DNA of 64,000 bases from Pseudomonas atagonensis (GCF_011369485.1 NZ_VXCA01000036.1:1-64000), one strand, 5' to 3'. Positions 50,646 to 59,617 are shown, counted from the stretch's first letter. Notes: generated by a model from the sequence alone, not told the origin. Made by a program: numbers and translations.

Positions 50646-50999
50646 TCAGCTGCCCCGGTACGTGGAATAGCTGTAAGGCGAGATCAGCAAAGGCACGTGG
50701 TAGTGATCCTGTTCTGCAGAGATGCCGAAACGCAGCACCACCACATCCAGAAACGCCGGCTCAGGCAGCTGAACCCCACGGGCGCGGTAGTAATCGCCCG
50801 CATGGAACTGAACCTGATAAACCCCGGTGCGATAATCATCGCCTTGCAGCAGCGGCGCATCGACCCGGCCATCGCTGTTGGTAAGCGCACTGGCGACCAA
50901 TTCCAGGTGCGAACCTTCAACGCGGTACAGCTCGACCTTGATCGAACTGCCCGGGCAACCGTGTGCAGCGTCCAAAACGTGTGTTGTCAAACGTCCCAT
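50646..50999 (-). CDS. uraH: 5-Hydroxyisourate hydrolase (117 aa)
   Basis: Transthyretin-like enzyme converting 5-hydroxyisourate to OHCU. Start at 50999 gives MGRLTTHVLDAAHGCPG (catalytic His in THVLD), then an internal Arg region, and the C-terminal YRGS tetrapeptide that defines the family. No signal peptide, so cytoplasmic. Divergent from puuE, with two TTGT-N2-ACAA operators between them. Confidence 0.94.
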   Translation of the reverse strand: MGRLTTHVLDAAHGCPGSSIKVELYRVEGSHLELVASALTNSDGRVDAPLLQGDDYRTGVYQVQFHAGDYYRARGVQLPEPAFLDVVVLRFGISAEQDHYHVPLLISPYSYSTYRGS

Positions 51000-51131
51000 T
51001 GATTCTGCGCGCCTGCCTGCGTGGAAGCAGTCAGACTTCGCGCCTCCCGAAGTCAGTTGAAAAGGAGACCGCACCGATTCGGAGCACGAAAAGCTGCGGC
51101 GAGCGACTGATTAAGACACTTTTCAAAAAAA

Positions 51132-51141
51132 TTGTACACAA
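51132..51141. promoter_or_regulatory. TTGTACACAA operator on the uraH side
   Basis: Identical to the site at 48247; lies 133 bases upstream of uraH in AT-rich DNA. Confidence 0.55.
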
Positions 51142-51337
51142 TAAAAACGACATTTTTCACATCACCCCCGCCATCCGGGCCTTTACCCGCGTTTTGCCAG
51201 CAACACGCCAGTTCATTGAACCTCGCATCCATTAGCTGACTGGTCAGGCAGGTTTCTTGCAGGCTCACGCCAATAACAGCAAAAGATGACAGTCGGTGAA
51301 AAATGCGAAAATTCAGGCTTACAAATCGACAATAAAG

Positions 51338-51347
51338 TTGTATACAA
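51338..51347. promoter_or_regulatory. TTGTATACAA operator on the puuE side
   Basis: A perfect 10-base palindrome overlapping a -10-like TACAAT about 90 bases before puuE, placed where a repressor would block RNA polymerase. Confidence 0.6.
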
Positions 51348-51411
51348 TCAGCCCATCGCTGTGACACCAGCCTGTCTTCTCACCGTCAGGCCGCCACACA
51401 ATCTGTCAACG

Positions 51412-51419
51412 AATAAGAA
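51412..51419 (+). promoter_or_regulatory. CA motif (AATAAGAA) before puuE
   Basis: AANAANAA match overlapping the GAAGGAAG ribosome site of puuE. Confidence 0.4.
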
Positions 51420-51430
51420 GGAAGACTGCA

Positions 51431-52357
51431 GTGAGCGCTGACTACCCACGCGACCTGATCGGTTACGGCAGTAACCCTCCTCACCCACACTGGCCGGGCA
51501 ATGCTCGTATCGCCCTGTCCTTCGTGCTCAATTACGAAGAGGGCGGCGAGCGCAACATTCTGCACGGTGACAAAGAATCGGAAGCGTTCCTCTCGGAAAT
51601 GGTTGCCGCCCAGCCGCTGCAAGGCGCGCGCAACATGAGCATGGAATCGCTTTACGAGTATGGCAGCCGTGCCGGCGTCTGGCGGATCCTGAAACTGTTC
51701 AAGGAATTCGACATTCCGCTGACCATCTTCGCCGTCGCCATGGCCGCCCAGCGCCACCCGGATGTGATCCGCGCGATGGTCGAAGCTGGCCACGAGATCT
51801 GCAGCCACGGCTACCGCTGGATCGACTACCAGTACATGGACGAAGCGCAGGAACGCGAGCACATGCTCGAAGCGATCCGCGTCCTCACCGAACTCACCGG
51901 CGAGCGCCCGCTGGGCTGGTACACCGGTCGCACCGGCCCGAACACCCGTCGCCTGGTGATGGAAGAAGGCGGTTTCCTCTACGACTGCGACACCTACGAC
52001 GACGACCTGCCCTACTGGGAACCGAATAACCCGACCGGCAAGCCGCATCTGGTGATCCCGTACACCCTCGACACCAACGACATGCGCTTCACGCAAGTGC
52101 AGGGTTTCAACAAAGGTGACGACTTCTTCGAATACCTCAAAGATGCGTTCGACGTGCTTTACGCCGAAGGTGCCGAAGCGCCGAAAATGCTTTCGATCGG
52201 TCTGCACTGCCGCCTGATCGGCCGCCCGGGTCGCCTCGCCTCGCTCAAGCGCTTCATCGAATACGCCAAAAGTCATGAACAGGTGTGGTTCAGCCGTCGC
52301 GTCGACATCGCGCGTCACTGGCACGAAACCCACCCGTACCAAGGGGCCGCCAAATGA
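51431..52357 (+). CDS. puuE: Allantoinase, PuuE type (308 aa)
   Basis: Metal-independent allantoinase of the polysaccharide-deacetylase fold; opens allantoin to allantoate. GTG start after GAAGGAAG. Blocks: YPRDLIGYGSNPPHPHWPG, ALSFVLNYEEGGERN, EICSHGYRWIDYQ and GWYTGRTGPNTRRLV. Overlaps uraD by four bases. First gene of the puuE-uraD-alc-allA-puuD run. Confidence 0.95.
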   Translation: MSADYPRDLIGYGSNPPHPHWPGNARIALSFVLNYEEGGERNILHGDKESEAFLSEMVAAQPLQGARNMSMESLYEYGSRAGVWRILKLFKEFDIPLTIFAVAMAAQRHPDVIRAMVEAGHEICSHGYRWIDYQYMDEAQEREHMLEAIRVLTELTGERPLGWYTGRTGPNTRRLVMEEGGFLYDCDTYDDDLPYWEPNNPTGKPHLVIPYTLDTNDMRFTQVQGFNKGDDFFEYLKDAFDVLYAEGAEAPKMLSIGLHCRLIGRPGRLASLKRFIEYAKSHEQVWFSRRVDIARHWHETHPYQGAAK

Positions 52358-52869
52358 GCCGCTTTCAAACCCTGCAACCGTCGACCCTGAGCCGCGACGC
52401 CTTCGTCAAAGCCTTTGCCGATATCTACGAACATTCGCCATGGGTAGCCGAAAAGGCCTACGACCTGGGCGCAGACGCCTCAATCGACGAGATCGAAACC
52501 CTGCACCAGCGCATGAGCGACATCCTGTTGAGCGCCGATCACGCCAGTCAGCTGGCACTGATCAACGCTCACCCGGACCTGGCCGGCAAAGCAGCCGTCC
52601 AGGGCGAGTTGACCGAAGCCAGCACCAATGAACAGGCTGGCGCCGGTATTCACCAATGCACGGCCGAAGAGTTCCAGCGCTTCACCGAGCTGAACGACGC
52701 CTACAAAGCCAAGTTCAAGTTTCCCTTCATCATGGCGGTAAAAGGCAGCAACCGGCATCAGATCCTCGCGGCGTTCGAAACGCGCATTCACAACTCGGTC
52801 GACACCGAATTCAAATGCGCGCTGGCGGAGATCAACAAGATCGCCCTGTTCCGTTTACTGACTCTTTAG
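52354..52869 (+). CDS. uraD: OHCU decarboxylase (171 aa)
   Basis: Converts 2-oxo-4-hydroxy-4-carboxy-5-ureidoimidazoline to S-allantoin. Start at 52354 within the puuE stop (ATGA). Conserved LINAHPDLAGKAA has the catalytic His, and FKFPFIMAVKGSNRHQILAAF is the second active-site block. Together with UraH it makes the urate route stereospecific. Confidence 0.95.
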   Translation: MSRFQTLQPSTLSRDAFVKAFADIYEHSPWVAEKAYDLGADASIDEIETLHQRMSDILLSADHASQLALINAHPDLAGKAAVQGELTEASTNEQAGAGIHQCTAEEFQRFTELNDAYKAKFKFPFIMAVKGSNRHQILAAFETRIHNSVDTEFKCALAEINKIALFRLLTL

Positions 52870-52949
52870 CAAGCCTGGCCCGAGCATGTCAGACGCGGAG
52901 AATGCCCAGGGCCTCGCAAGCATCCCCAGCCACTTATTTAAAGGCAGAC

Positions 52950-52957
52950 AAGAAGAA
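52950..52957 (+). promoter_or_regulatory. CA motif (AAGAAGAA) at the alc start
   Basis: AANAANAA match that overlaps the first base of the alc start codon. Confidence 0.35.
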
Positions 52958-53952
52958 TGAAAGCTTACGCCGTACCTTTCGAAAAATTCGTCAACTTGGC
53001 CGATGCCCGTCTGGGCACCAAAATCATCTCGGTCACCGATGACTGGTTCGCAGACGCCAATCGTCTGTTCCAACCGACCCCGGCCGTATGGAAGGAGGGC
53101 GTGTTCGATGACAACGGCAAGTGGATGGACGGCTGGGAATCGCGCCGCAAGCGCTTCGAAGGCTTCGACAGCGCAGTGATCCGTCTGGGCGTACCGGGTT
53201 CGATCAAAGGCGTGGACATCGACACTTCATTCTTCACCGGCAACTTCCCGCCATCGGCCTCGCTGGAAGCGTGTTTCCTGGCGTCGGGCGAGCCGGACGA
53301 AAACACCCAGTGGACTGAAGTGCTGTCGGCCGTCGAGCTGCAGGGCAACAGCCACCACTACCACGAAATCAGCAACGACAAGGCTTTCAGCCACCTGCGC
53401 TTCAACATCTACCCGGACGGTGGTGTGGCCCGCCTGCGCGTCTACGGCATTCCGTTCCGCGACTGGTCGGCTGTTGGCGATAACGAGCAAGTCGATCTGG
53501 CAGCAGCCCTGAATGGTGGCCGCGCCCTCGCCTGCTCCGACGAACACTTCGGCCGCATGAGCAACATCCTCAACCCGGGCCGTGGCATCAACATGGGCGA
53601 CGGCTGGGAAACTGCACGTCGTCGCACCCCGGGCAATGACTGGGTCATCGTCGCGCTGGGTCACCCGGGCGAGATCGAGAAGATCGTCGTCGACACCCTG
53701 CACTTCAAAGGTAACTACCCGGACACCTGCTCGATCCAGGGCGCGTTCGTCAAGGGCGGTACTGACAGCCAGATCGAAACCCAGTCGCTGTTCTGGCGCG
53801 ATCTGCTGCCAAGCCAGAAGCTGGAAATGCACGCCGAACACACCTTCGTCGAGCAGATCAAGGCACTGGGCCCGATCACCCACATCCGTCTGAACGTGTT
53901 CCCGGACGGTGGTGTGAGCCGCCTGCGCGTTCTCGGCAAGGTCGCGAAGTAA
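52957..53952 (+). CDS. alc: Allantoicase (331 aa)
   Basis: Hydrolyses allantoate to ureidoglycolate and urea. Two homologous jelly-roll halves are visible, each with a WMDGWESRRKR/GDGWETARRR-type block and an IRLG..PGSIKGVDID or HPGEIEKIVVD strand, ending in FPDGGVSRLRVLG. Between uraD (87 bases) and allA, separated from allA by a palindromic repeat. Confidence 0.95.
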   Translation: MKAYAVPFEKFVNLADARLGTKIISVTDDWFADANRLFQPTPAVWKEGVFDDNGKWMDGWESRRKRFEGFDSAVIRLGVPGSIKGVDIDTSFFTGNFPPSASLEACFLASGEPDENTQWTEVLSAVELQGNSHHYHEISNDKAFSHLRFNIYPDGGVARLRVYGIPFRDWSAVGDNEQVDLAAALNGGRALACSDEHFGRMSNILNPGRGINMGDGWETARRRTPGNDWVIVALGHPGEIEKIVVDTLHFKGNYPDTCSIQGAFVKGGTDSQIETQSLFWRDLLPSQKLEMHAEHTFVEQIKALGPITHIRLNVFPDGGVSRLRVLGKVAK

Positions 53953-53958
53953 CACCCG

Positions 53959-54061
53959 ATCGTTCCCACGCTCTGCGTGGGAATGCATACCGTGACGCTC
54001 CGCGTCACAGTGGACGCGGAGCGTCCATGGCAGCGTTCCCACGCAGAGCGTGGGAACGATC
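53959..54061. repeat. Compound palindrome (GTTCCCACGCTCTGCGTGGGAA type)
   Basis: Outer arms GATCGTTCCCACGC and GCGTGGGAACGATC frame smaller palindromes (GTGACGC..GCGTCAC and GGACGC..GCGTCC). A dispersed repeat common in fluorescens-group genomes, here inside the alc-allA gap; it may affect read-through. Confidence 0.88.
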
Positions 54062-54088
54062 AATTTTCAAGAGATTAAGAAGAGCAGC

Positions 54089-54592
54089 ATGCGCACACTA
54101 CAGATTGAACCGCTGACCAAAGAAGCCTTCGCCCCTTTCGGTGACGTGATCGAAACCGACGGCAGCGATCACTTCATGATCAACAACGGTTCGACCATGC
54201 GCTTCCACAAACTGGCGACGGTCGAAACCGCGACGCCTGAGGACAACGCGATCATCAGCATCTTCCGCGCCGACGCGCAGGACATGCCGCTGACCGTGAG
54301 CATGCTGGAACGCCATCCGCTGGGCAGCCAGGCTTTCATTCCGCTGCTCGGCAACCCCTTTCTGATCGTGGTCGCGCCACTTGGCGATGAACCTGTATCA
54401 GGCTTGGTCCGCGCCTTCGTCACCAACGGCAGGCAGGGCATCAATTACCATCGCGGCGTCTGGCACCATCCGGTGCTGACGATCGAAAAGCGGGATGACT
54501 TCCTGGTGGTTGATCGCAGTGGCACAGGCAATAACTGCGATGAGCATTTTTTCAAAGAGGATGAGCGTTTGATCCTCGCCCCCCACCAATAA
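54089..54592 (+). CDS. allA: Ureidoglycolate lyase (167 aa)
   Basis: Splits ureidoglycolate into glyoxylate and urea. Cupin-like fold with AFAPFGDVIETDG, MLERHPLGSQAFIPL and NYHRGVWHHPVL, the metal/His region. Start at 54089. Completes the route from allantoin to glyoxylate. Confidence 0.93.
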   Translation: MRTLQIEPLTKEAFAPFGDVIETDGSDHFMINNGSTMRFHKLATVETATPEDNAIISIFRADAQDMPLTVSMLERHPLGSQAFIPLLGNPFLIVVAPLGDEPVSGLVRAFVTNGRQGINYHRGVWHHPVLTIEKRDDFLVVDRSGTGNNCDEHFFKEDERLILAPHQ

Positions 54593-54643
54593 GAGAAGGT
54601 CTGATCACTCGACAACAAGAGTGACAGGCGAGAGGTAAAGACT

Positions 54644-55957
54644 GTGGAAGCACATCTGTTGGAATGGCTGAACCTGAGCGTGCGCTGGGTTCACATGATC
54701 ACTGGCGTGGCCTGGATCGGCGCGTCGTTCTACTTCGTCTGGCTGGAGAACAACCTCAACCGCGTCAACCCGAAAACCGGTCTTGCCGGTGATCTGTGGG
54801 CGATCCACGGTGGCGGTATCTATCACCTGGAAAAATACAAACTGGCCCCGCCGTCGATGCCGGAGAACCTGCACTGGTTCAAATGGGAAGCCTACTTCAC
54901 CTGGATGTCGGGTATCGCGCTGCTGTGCGTGGTGTTCTACTCCAACCCCGTGCTCTACCTCGTGGCACCCGGCAGCGGCCTGACCGGCCCTGAAGGCGTG
55001 GCCATCGGCATCGGTTCGCTGATCGCCGGCTGGTTCATCTACGACTTCCTCTGCGATTCGCCACTGGGCAAGAAACCCGCCCTGCTCGGCTTCATCCTGT
55101 TCGTGCTGATCATCGGCGCGGCGTATGGCTTCAGCAAAGTGTTCAGTGGTCGTGGTGCGTACCTGCACGTCGGCGCGATCATCGGCACCATCATGGTCGG
55201 CAACGTGTTCCGCATCATCATGCCGGCACAGCGTGCACTGGTCGCGGCGATTGCCGAGAACCGCACGCCGGATCCGGCGCTGCCAGCCAAAGGCCTGCTG
55301 CGTTCGCGTCACAACAACTACTTCACCCTGCCGGTGCTGTTCATCATGATCAGCAACCACTTCCCGAGCACGTATGGCAGCCAGTACAACTGGTTGATCC
55401 TGGCCGGGATCGCGGTGTTGGCGGTGTTGGTGCGTCACTACTTCAACACCCGTCACGACAGCCACAAGTTTGCCTGGACTCTGCCAGTGGCAGCGGTAGG
55501 CATGATCAGTCTGGCGTACGTCACCGGTCCTGCGCCGATGTCGACCACTCCGGACGTGGCCAAAGCGCCTGCGAAAATCGAGTACCAACCGCTGCCGGAA
55601 ACGGCACTGGGCGGTGGCGCGAAACCGGCTGAAGCCGCCGCACCCGCAGCACCGACCACCCCTGCAGCTGCACCGGCGCAAGCGTCGAACGCAGGCCCTG
55701 CGTTCGACAAGGTGCACAACGTTATCCAGGAACGCTGCGCGGTCTGCCATTCGGCCAAACCGACCAGCCCGTTGTTCAGCGCGGCGCCCGCCGGTGTGAT
55801 GTTCGACACCCCCGAGCAGATCCGTCAGAACGCGGCGCGGATTCAGGCGCAAGCCATCACCACGCAGATCATGCCACTGGGCAACATCACTCAGATGACC
55901 CAGCAGGAACGTGACCTGATCGGTGCATGGATCGCGCAGGGAGCCCAGACCAACTAA
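54644..55957 (+). CDS. puuD: Urate hydroxylase PuuD with C-terminal cytochrome c (437 aa)
   Basis: GTG start. The first 290 residues form eight membrane helices of the DUF989 urate-oxidising family (WVHMITGVAWIGASFYFVWL and following). A Pro/Ala-rich linker leads to a cytochrome c domain with CAVCH at 365-369 and Met410 in QIMPLGN. It converts urate to 5-hydroxyisourate and passes electrons to the respiratory chain, replacing soluble uricase; no uricase or HpxO is in the window. Confidence 0.93.
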   Translation: MEAHLLEWLNLSVRWVHMITGVAWIGASFYFVWLENNLNRVNPKTGLAGDLWAIHGGGIYHLEKYKLAPPSMPENLHWFKWEAYFTWMSGIALLCVVFYSNPVLYLVAPGSGLTGPEGVAIGIGSLIAGWFIYDFLCDSPLGKKPALLGFILFVLIIGAAYGFSKVFSGRGAYLHVGAIIGTIMVGNVFRIIMPAQRALVAAIAENRTPDPALPAKGLLRSRHNNYFTLPVLFIMISNHFPSTYGSQYNWLILAGIAVLAVLVRHYFNTRHDSHKFAWTLPVAAVGMISLAYVTGPAPMSTTPDVAKAPAKIEYQPLPETALGGGAKPAEAAAPAAPTTPAAAPAQASNAGPAFDKVHNVIQERCAVCHSAKPTSPLFSAAPAGVMFDTPEQIRQNAARIQAQAITTQIMPLGNITQMTQQERDLIGAWIAQGAQTN

Positions 55958-55968
55958 GCAGTAAAAGC

Positions 55969-56032
55969 ATCGCTGGCAAGCCAGCTCCCACAGGGTTTTG
56001 CACTGCCTGTGTGGGAGTTGGCTTGCCAGCGA
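55969..56032. repeat. REP palindrome
   Basis: CATCGCTGGCAAGCCAGCTC and the complement GAGTTGGCTTGCCAGCGAT between puuD and the permease. Confidence 0.88.
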
Positions 56033-56099
56033 TTAGCCGCAACGCGGTTTACCTGATGCAAAAGGACAGCTGTGAGCAACCCGGCAGCTGTTCAATCAC

Positions 56100-56107
56100 A
56101 AGAATAA
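56100..56107 (+). promoter_or_regulatory. CA motif (AAGAATAA) before the urate permease
   Basis: AANAANAA match about 20 bases before the ATG, upstream of the GAGGTG ribosome site. Confidence 0.4.
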
Positions 56108-56125
56108 AAAGATCCGAGGTGTTGC

Positions 56126-57484
56126 ATGTCCGAGCTGTCCAAAGCGCGCATCCCCGACGCACCCGCCATTCAGCGTTTGCCCCTTTTGCAACTGATCCTG
56201 GTCGGTTTGCAACATGTTCTGCTGATGTACGGTGGTGCCATCGCGGTGCCGCTGATCATCGGACAGGCCGCTGGCCTGAGTCGTGAAGAAATCGCCTTCC
56301 TGATCAACGCCGACCTGCTGGTCGCCGGTGTCGCCACCATCGTGCAATCGATGGGTATCGGCCCGATGGGCATCCGCATGCCGGTGATGATGGGCGCCAG
56401 TTTTGCCGCGGTCGGCAGCATGGTCGCCATGGCCGGCATGCCCGGTATCGGTCTGCAAGGCATCTTCGGCGCCACCATTGCCGCCGGTTTCTTCGGCATG
56501 ATCATCGCGCCGTTCATGTCCAAGGTCGTGCGTTTTTTCCCGCCGCTGGTGACCGGCACGGTCATCACCTCGATCGGTTTGTCGCTGTTCCCCGTGGCCG
56601 TGAATTGGGCCGGTGGCGGTGCCGCCGCTGCACAATTCGGTTCACCGATTTATCTGGCCATCGCCGCACTGGTGTTGGGCACCATTCTGTTGATCCACCG
56701 CTTCATGCGCGGATTCTGGGTGAACATTTCCGTCCTCATCGGCATGTGTTTTGGCTACTTGCTCTGCGGTGCAATCGGCATGGTCGATCTGAGCGGTATG
56801 GCCAACGCGCCATGGGTTCAGTTCGTCACCCCGCTGCACTTTGGCATGCCGAAATTCGAACTCGCGCCGATCCTGTCGATGTGTCTGGTGGTGGTGATTA
56901 TTTTCGTCGAGTCCACCGGGATGTTTCTCGCGCTGGGCAAAATTACCGGGCAGGAAGTCTGCCCGCGCATGTTGCGTCGCGGCTTGCTGTGCGATGCCGG
57001 CGCTTCCTTCGTTGCCGGTTTCTTCAACACCTTCACCCACTCCTCTTTCGCACAGAACATCGGCCTGGTGCAGATGACCGGCGTGCGCTGCCGCTCAGTG
57101 ACCATCGTCGCCGGCGGTTTGCTGATCGTCCTGAGCCTGCTGCCGAAAGCGGCGTTTTTGGTGGCTTCGATTCCACCGGCGGTATTGGGCGGTGCGGCGA
57201 TTGCGATGTTCGGCATGGTCGCGGCGACCGGCATCAAAATCCTGCAGGAAGCCGACATCGGTGACCGGCGCAATCAATTGCTGGTGGCAGTGAGCATCGG
57301 CATGGGCCTGATCCCGGTGGTGCGTCCGGAGTTCTTCGCGCACTTGCCGCTGTGGATGAGCCCGATTACCCACAGCGGCATCGCCATGGCCACGCTCAGT
57401 GCGCTGACGCTGAACCTGCTGTTCAACATCCTTGGCGGCGCCGAGCGCGCCGCGATCAACGACTGCCACGCACACCAGCATTAA
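56126..57484 (+). CDS. NCS2/NAT-family urate or xanthine:H+ symporter (452 aa)
   Basis: UacT/UraA-like permease: LPLLQLILVGLQHVLLMYGG, the amphipathic QSMGIGPMGIRMPVMMGASF, and the NAT signature NTFTHSSFAQNIGLVQMTGVR. Glu in IIFVESTGMF is the usual substrate residue. Given its place after puuD, urate is the likely substrate, xanthine the alternative. Confidence 0.92.
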   Translation: MSELSKARIPDAPAIQRLPLLQLILVGLQHVLLMYGGAIAVPLIIGQAAGLSREEIAFLINADLLVAGVATIVQSMGIGPMGIRMPVMMGASFAAVGSMVAMAGMPGIGLQGIFGATIAAGFFGMIIAPFMSKVVRFFPPLVTGTVITSIGLSLFPVAVNWAGGGAAAAQFGSPIYLAIAALVLGTILLIHRFMRGFWVNISVLIGMCFGYLLCGAIGMVDLSGMANAPWVQFVTPLHFGMPKFELAPILSMCLVVVIIFVESTGMFLALGKITGQEVCPRMLRRGLLCDAGASFVAGFFNTFTHSSFAQNIGLVQMTGVRCRSVTIVAGGLLIVLSLLPKAAFLVASIPPAVLGGAAIAMFGMVAATGIKILQEADIGDRRNQLLVAVSIGMGLIPVVRPEFFAHLPLWMSPITHSGIAMATLSALTLNLLFNILGGAERAAINDCHAHQH

Positions 57485-57500
57485 CCGCAACACCGAAAAG

Positions 57501-57600
57501 CCCTGTGTAGGAGTGAGCCTGCTCGCGATTGCGTCATCAGCCCTGACACCAGTGTTGACGGATTCACCGCTATCGCGAGCAGGCTCACTCCTACAAGGGC
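57501..57600. repeat. REP pair (GAGCCTGCTCGCGA type)
   Basis: GTAGGAGTGAGCCTGCTCGC and its complement about 50 bases apart, between the permease and the first Tsx-like porin. Confidence 0.9.
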
Positions 57601-57621
57601 AAGCAACAGCTCTGCGCCTCA

Positions 57622-57629
57622 AACAATAA
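57622..57629 (+). promoter_or_regulatory. CA motif (AACAATAA) before porin 1
   Basis: AANAANAA match inside an A-rich leader just upstream of the GAGGGAG ribosome site. Confidence 0.5.
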
Positions 57630-57648
57630 AAACAAGAGGGAGCAACAG

Positions 57649-58434
57649 ATGATTCGTACTCAGACAAACATGTTGTTGGGGGGCGGCCTTCTGGCCGCAT
57701 CGCAAGCCATGGCCGGCGATTTACTGCTGTGGCAGACCAACAGCCTGAGCTACCTGTACGGCAAGAATTTCGCGATCAACCCGTCGATCCAGCAGACGGT
57801 GACCTTCGAGCACGCCGACAAATGGAAGTACGGCGACAACTTCCTGTTCGTCGACAAGATCTTCTACAACGGCCAGGAAGACCGCAACAAAGGCCCGCAC
57901 ACCTTCTACGGCGAATTCACCCCGCGCTTCTCGTTCGGCAAGATCTTCGATCAGAAACTCGAATTCGGCCCGATCAAGGACGTGCTGCTCGCCATGACCT
58001 ACGAGTATGGCGAAGGCGAGAGCGAGGCCTATCTGATCGGCGCCGGTTTCGACCTGAAAGTGCCGGGCTTCAACTACGTCACCCTGAATATCTTCCGCCG
58101 CCAGACCGAAGGCCCGCGCCCCGGCGACGGTGTCTGGCAGATCACCCCGGGCTGGTCCTACAGTTTTCCGCTGGGCAATTCCGACGTGCTGATCGACGGC
58201 TATCTGGACTGGGTCGTCGACAACGACGAGAACTCGCGCGGCACCTACCACGCCAACCTCCACATCAACCCGCAGATCAAATACGACCTCGGCAAAGCCT
58301 TGGGCTGGAGCCAAAAGCAGCTCTACGTCGGCACCGAATACAGCTACTGGAAGAACAAATACGGGGTCGAAAACAGCCACAACCTCGACACCAATCAGAA
58401 CACCGCCAGCCTGCTGGTGAAGGTGCACTTTTAA
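57649..58434 (+). CDS. Tsx/OmpK-like nucleoside channel, copy 1 (261 aa)
   Basis: Signal peptide MIRTQTNMLLGGGLLAASQAMA. Mature protein matches the Channel_Tsx family: LLLWQTNSLSYLYGKNF, FEHADKWKYGDNFLFVDKIF, then repeated beta strands and a terminal Phe (LLVKVHF), the mark of an outer-membrane barrel. Likely lets nucleosides, bases or urate cross the outer membrane for the neighbouring catabolic genes. A second copy follows. Confidence 0.87.
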   Translation: MIRTQTNMLLGGGLLAASQAMAGDLLLWQTNSLSYLYGKNFAINPSIQQTVTFEHADKWKYGDNFLFVDKIFYNGQEDRNKGPHTFYGEFTPRFSFGKIFDQKLEFGPIKDVLLAMTYEYGEGESEAYLIGAGFDLKVPGFNYVTLNIFRRQTEGPRPGDGVWQITPGWSYSFPLGNSDVLIDGYLDWVVDNDENSRGTYHANLHINPQIKYDLGKALGWSQKQLYVGTEYSYWKNKYGVENSHNLDTNQNTASLLVKVHF

Positions 58435-58807
58435 GATGACCCGCAACCGTGCCCCATACCTGTCGTCGGTGCTCTGTTGCGGGGCACTTGAGAGCTGGCC
58501 GAGGAGTCAGTATTCTCCGCGGCCTCTTGAATTCGGTCTAAAAAAAAGCCCGGATTTAATTCCTGACCGACGGGCCAACTTATCCCGGCCCCGGCCAGTA
58601 CCGAGGCATCCCGAAAACACGCTCAATCGACTGTTTTTCAGCAGCCGATCGGGCGTTTTTTTGCTTTTCGAAAGCCTTGGCTCAGCTTTTGCTAACAGCA
58701 TGAAAGCTGACCGATCGGATGACTTTTGCAGCAATGAAAAAAGGCGCCACACCAGAGCGCCGATCTTAAAAAAATAAACGTGGAACACCTACTTTGGGAG
58801 CAACCGA
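58435..58807. other. Gap between the two porin genes
   Basis: No gene seen. It contains a GGCGCC..GGCGC-type hairpin (58742-58761) followed by an A-rich stretch, and several T runs; copy 2 must have its own promoter here or be reached by read-through. Confidence 0.5.
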
Positions 58808-59593
58808 ATGAAACGTATGTGCACCAGCCTGATGCTCGCGGGATCGATGTTGGCCGGCGGCCAGGCCATGGCCGATGGCCTGCTGCAGTGGCAGAACAAC
58901 AGCCTGACCTACCTTTACGGTAAAGACTTCAAGGTCAACCCTGCGATTCAGCAGACCGTCACCTTCGAACACGCCGATGCGTGGAAGTACGGGGACAACT
59001 TCCTGTTCGTCGACAAGATCTTCTACAACGGTGAAAAGGACTTCAACAACGGCCCGAACACCTACTACGGCGAGTTCCAGCCACGCATCTCGCTGGGCAA
59101 GGTGCTCGACCAGAAGATCGAGTTCGGCCCGATCAAAGATGTCCTGCTGGCGATGACCTACGAGTTCGGCGAGGGTGACACCGAGTCTTACCTGATCGGT
59201 CCTGGTTTCGACCTGGCCATCCCGGGCTTCGACTACTTCCAGCTGAACTTCTACCAGCGCCACACCGAGGGCTCGCGCCCGGGTGACAACGTCTGGCAGA
59301 TCACACCAGTGTGGTCCTACACCATTCCGGTCGGCGATTCGAACATCCTGATCGACGGCTACATGGACTGGGTCACCGACAACGATTCCAACTCCAAAGG
59401 CGACTACCACGCCAACCTGCACTTCAACCCACAGGTCAAATACGACCTGGGCAAGGCGCTGAATTTCGGCGAGAAGCAGCTGTACGTTGGTGTCGAGTAC
59501 GACTACTGGAAAGACAAGTACGGGATCGATGACACCCGTGCGTTCACCACCAATCAGAACGTGACCAGCTTCCTGGTGAAGTTCCACTTCTGA
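58808..59593 (+). CDS. Tsx/OmpK-like nucleoside channel, copy 2 (261 aa)
   Basis: Same length and layout as copy 1, with signal peptide MKRMCTSLMLAGSMLAGGQA, LLQWQNNSLTYLYGKDF, FEHADAWKYGDNFLFVDKIF and the terminal LLVKFHF-type strand (FLVKFHF). The two copies are clearly a tandem duplication that has diverged in loops (for example RQTEGPRPG against RHTEGSRPG), which may tune substrate choice. Confidence 0.87.
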   Translation: MKRMCTSLMLAGSMLAGGQAMADGLLQWQNNSLTYLYGKDFKVNPAIQQTVTFEHADAWKYGDNFLFVDKIFYNGEKDFNNGPNTYYGEFQPRISLGKVLDQKIEFGPIKDVLLAMTYEFGEGDTESYLIGPGFDLAIPGFDYFQLNFYQRHTEGSRPGDNVWQITPVWSYTIPVGDSNILIDGYMDWVTDNDSNSKGDYHANLHFNPQVKYDLGKALNFGEKQLYVGVEYDYWKDKYGIDDTRAFTTNQNVTSFLVKFHF

Positions 59594-59617
59594 TCCGGCG
59601 GCGTCCTCACGGACGCC

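Larger units (their letters stand above)
51000..51430. promoter_or_regulatory. Divergent control region between uraH and puuE
   Basis: About 430 bases without a gene. It contains two operator-like palindromes (51132 and 51338) in AT-rich DNA and an AATAAGAA leader motif before puuE. Confidence 0.6.
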
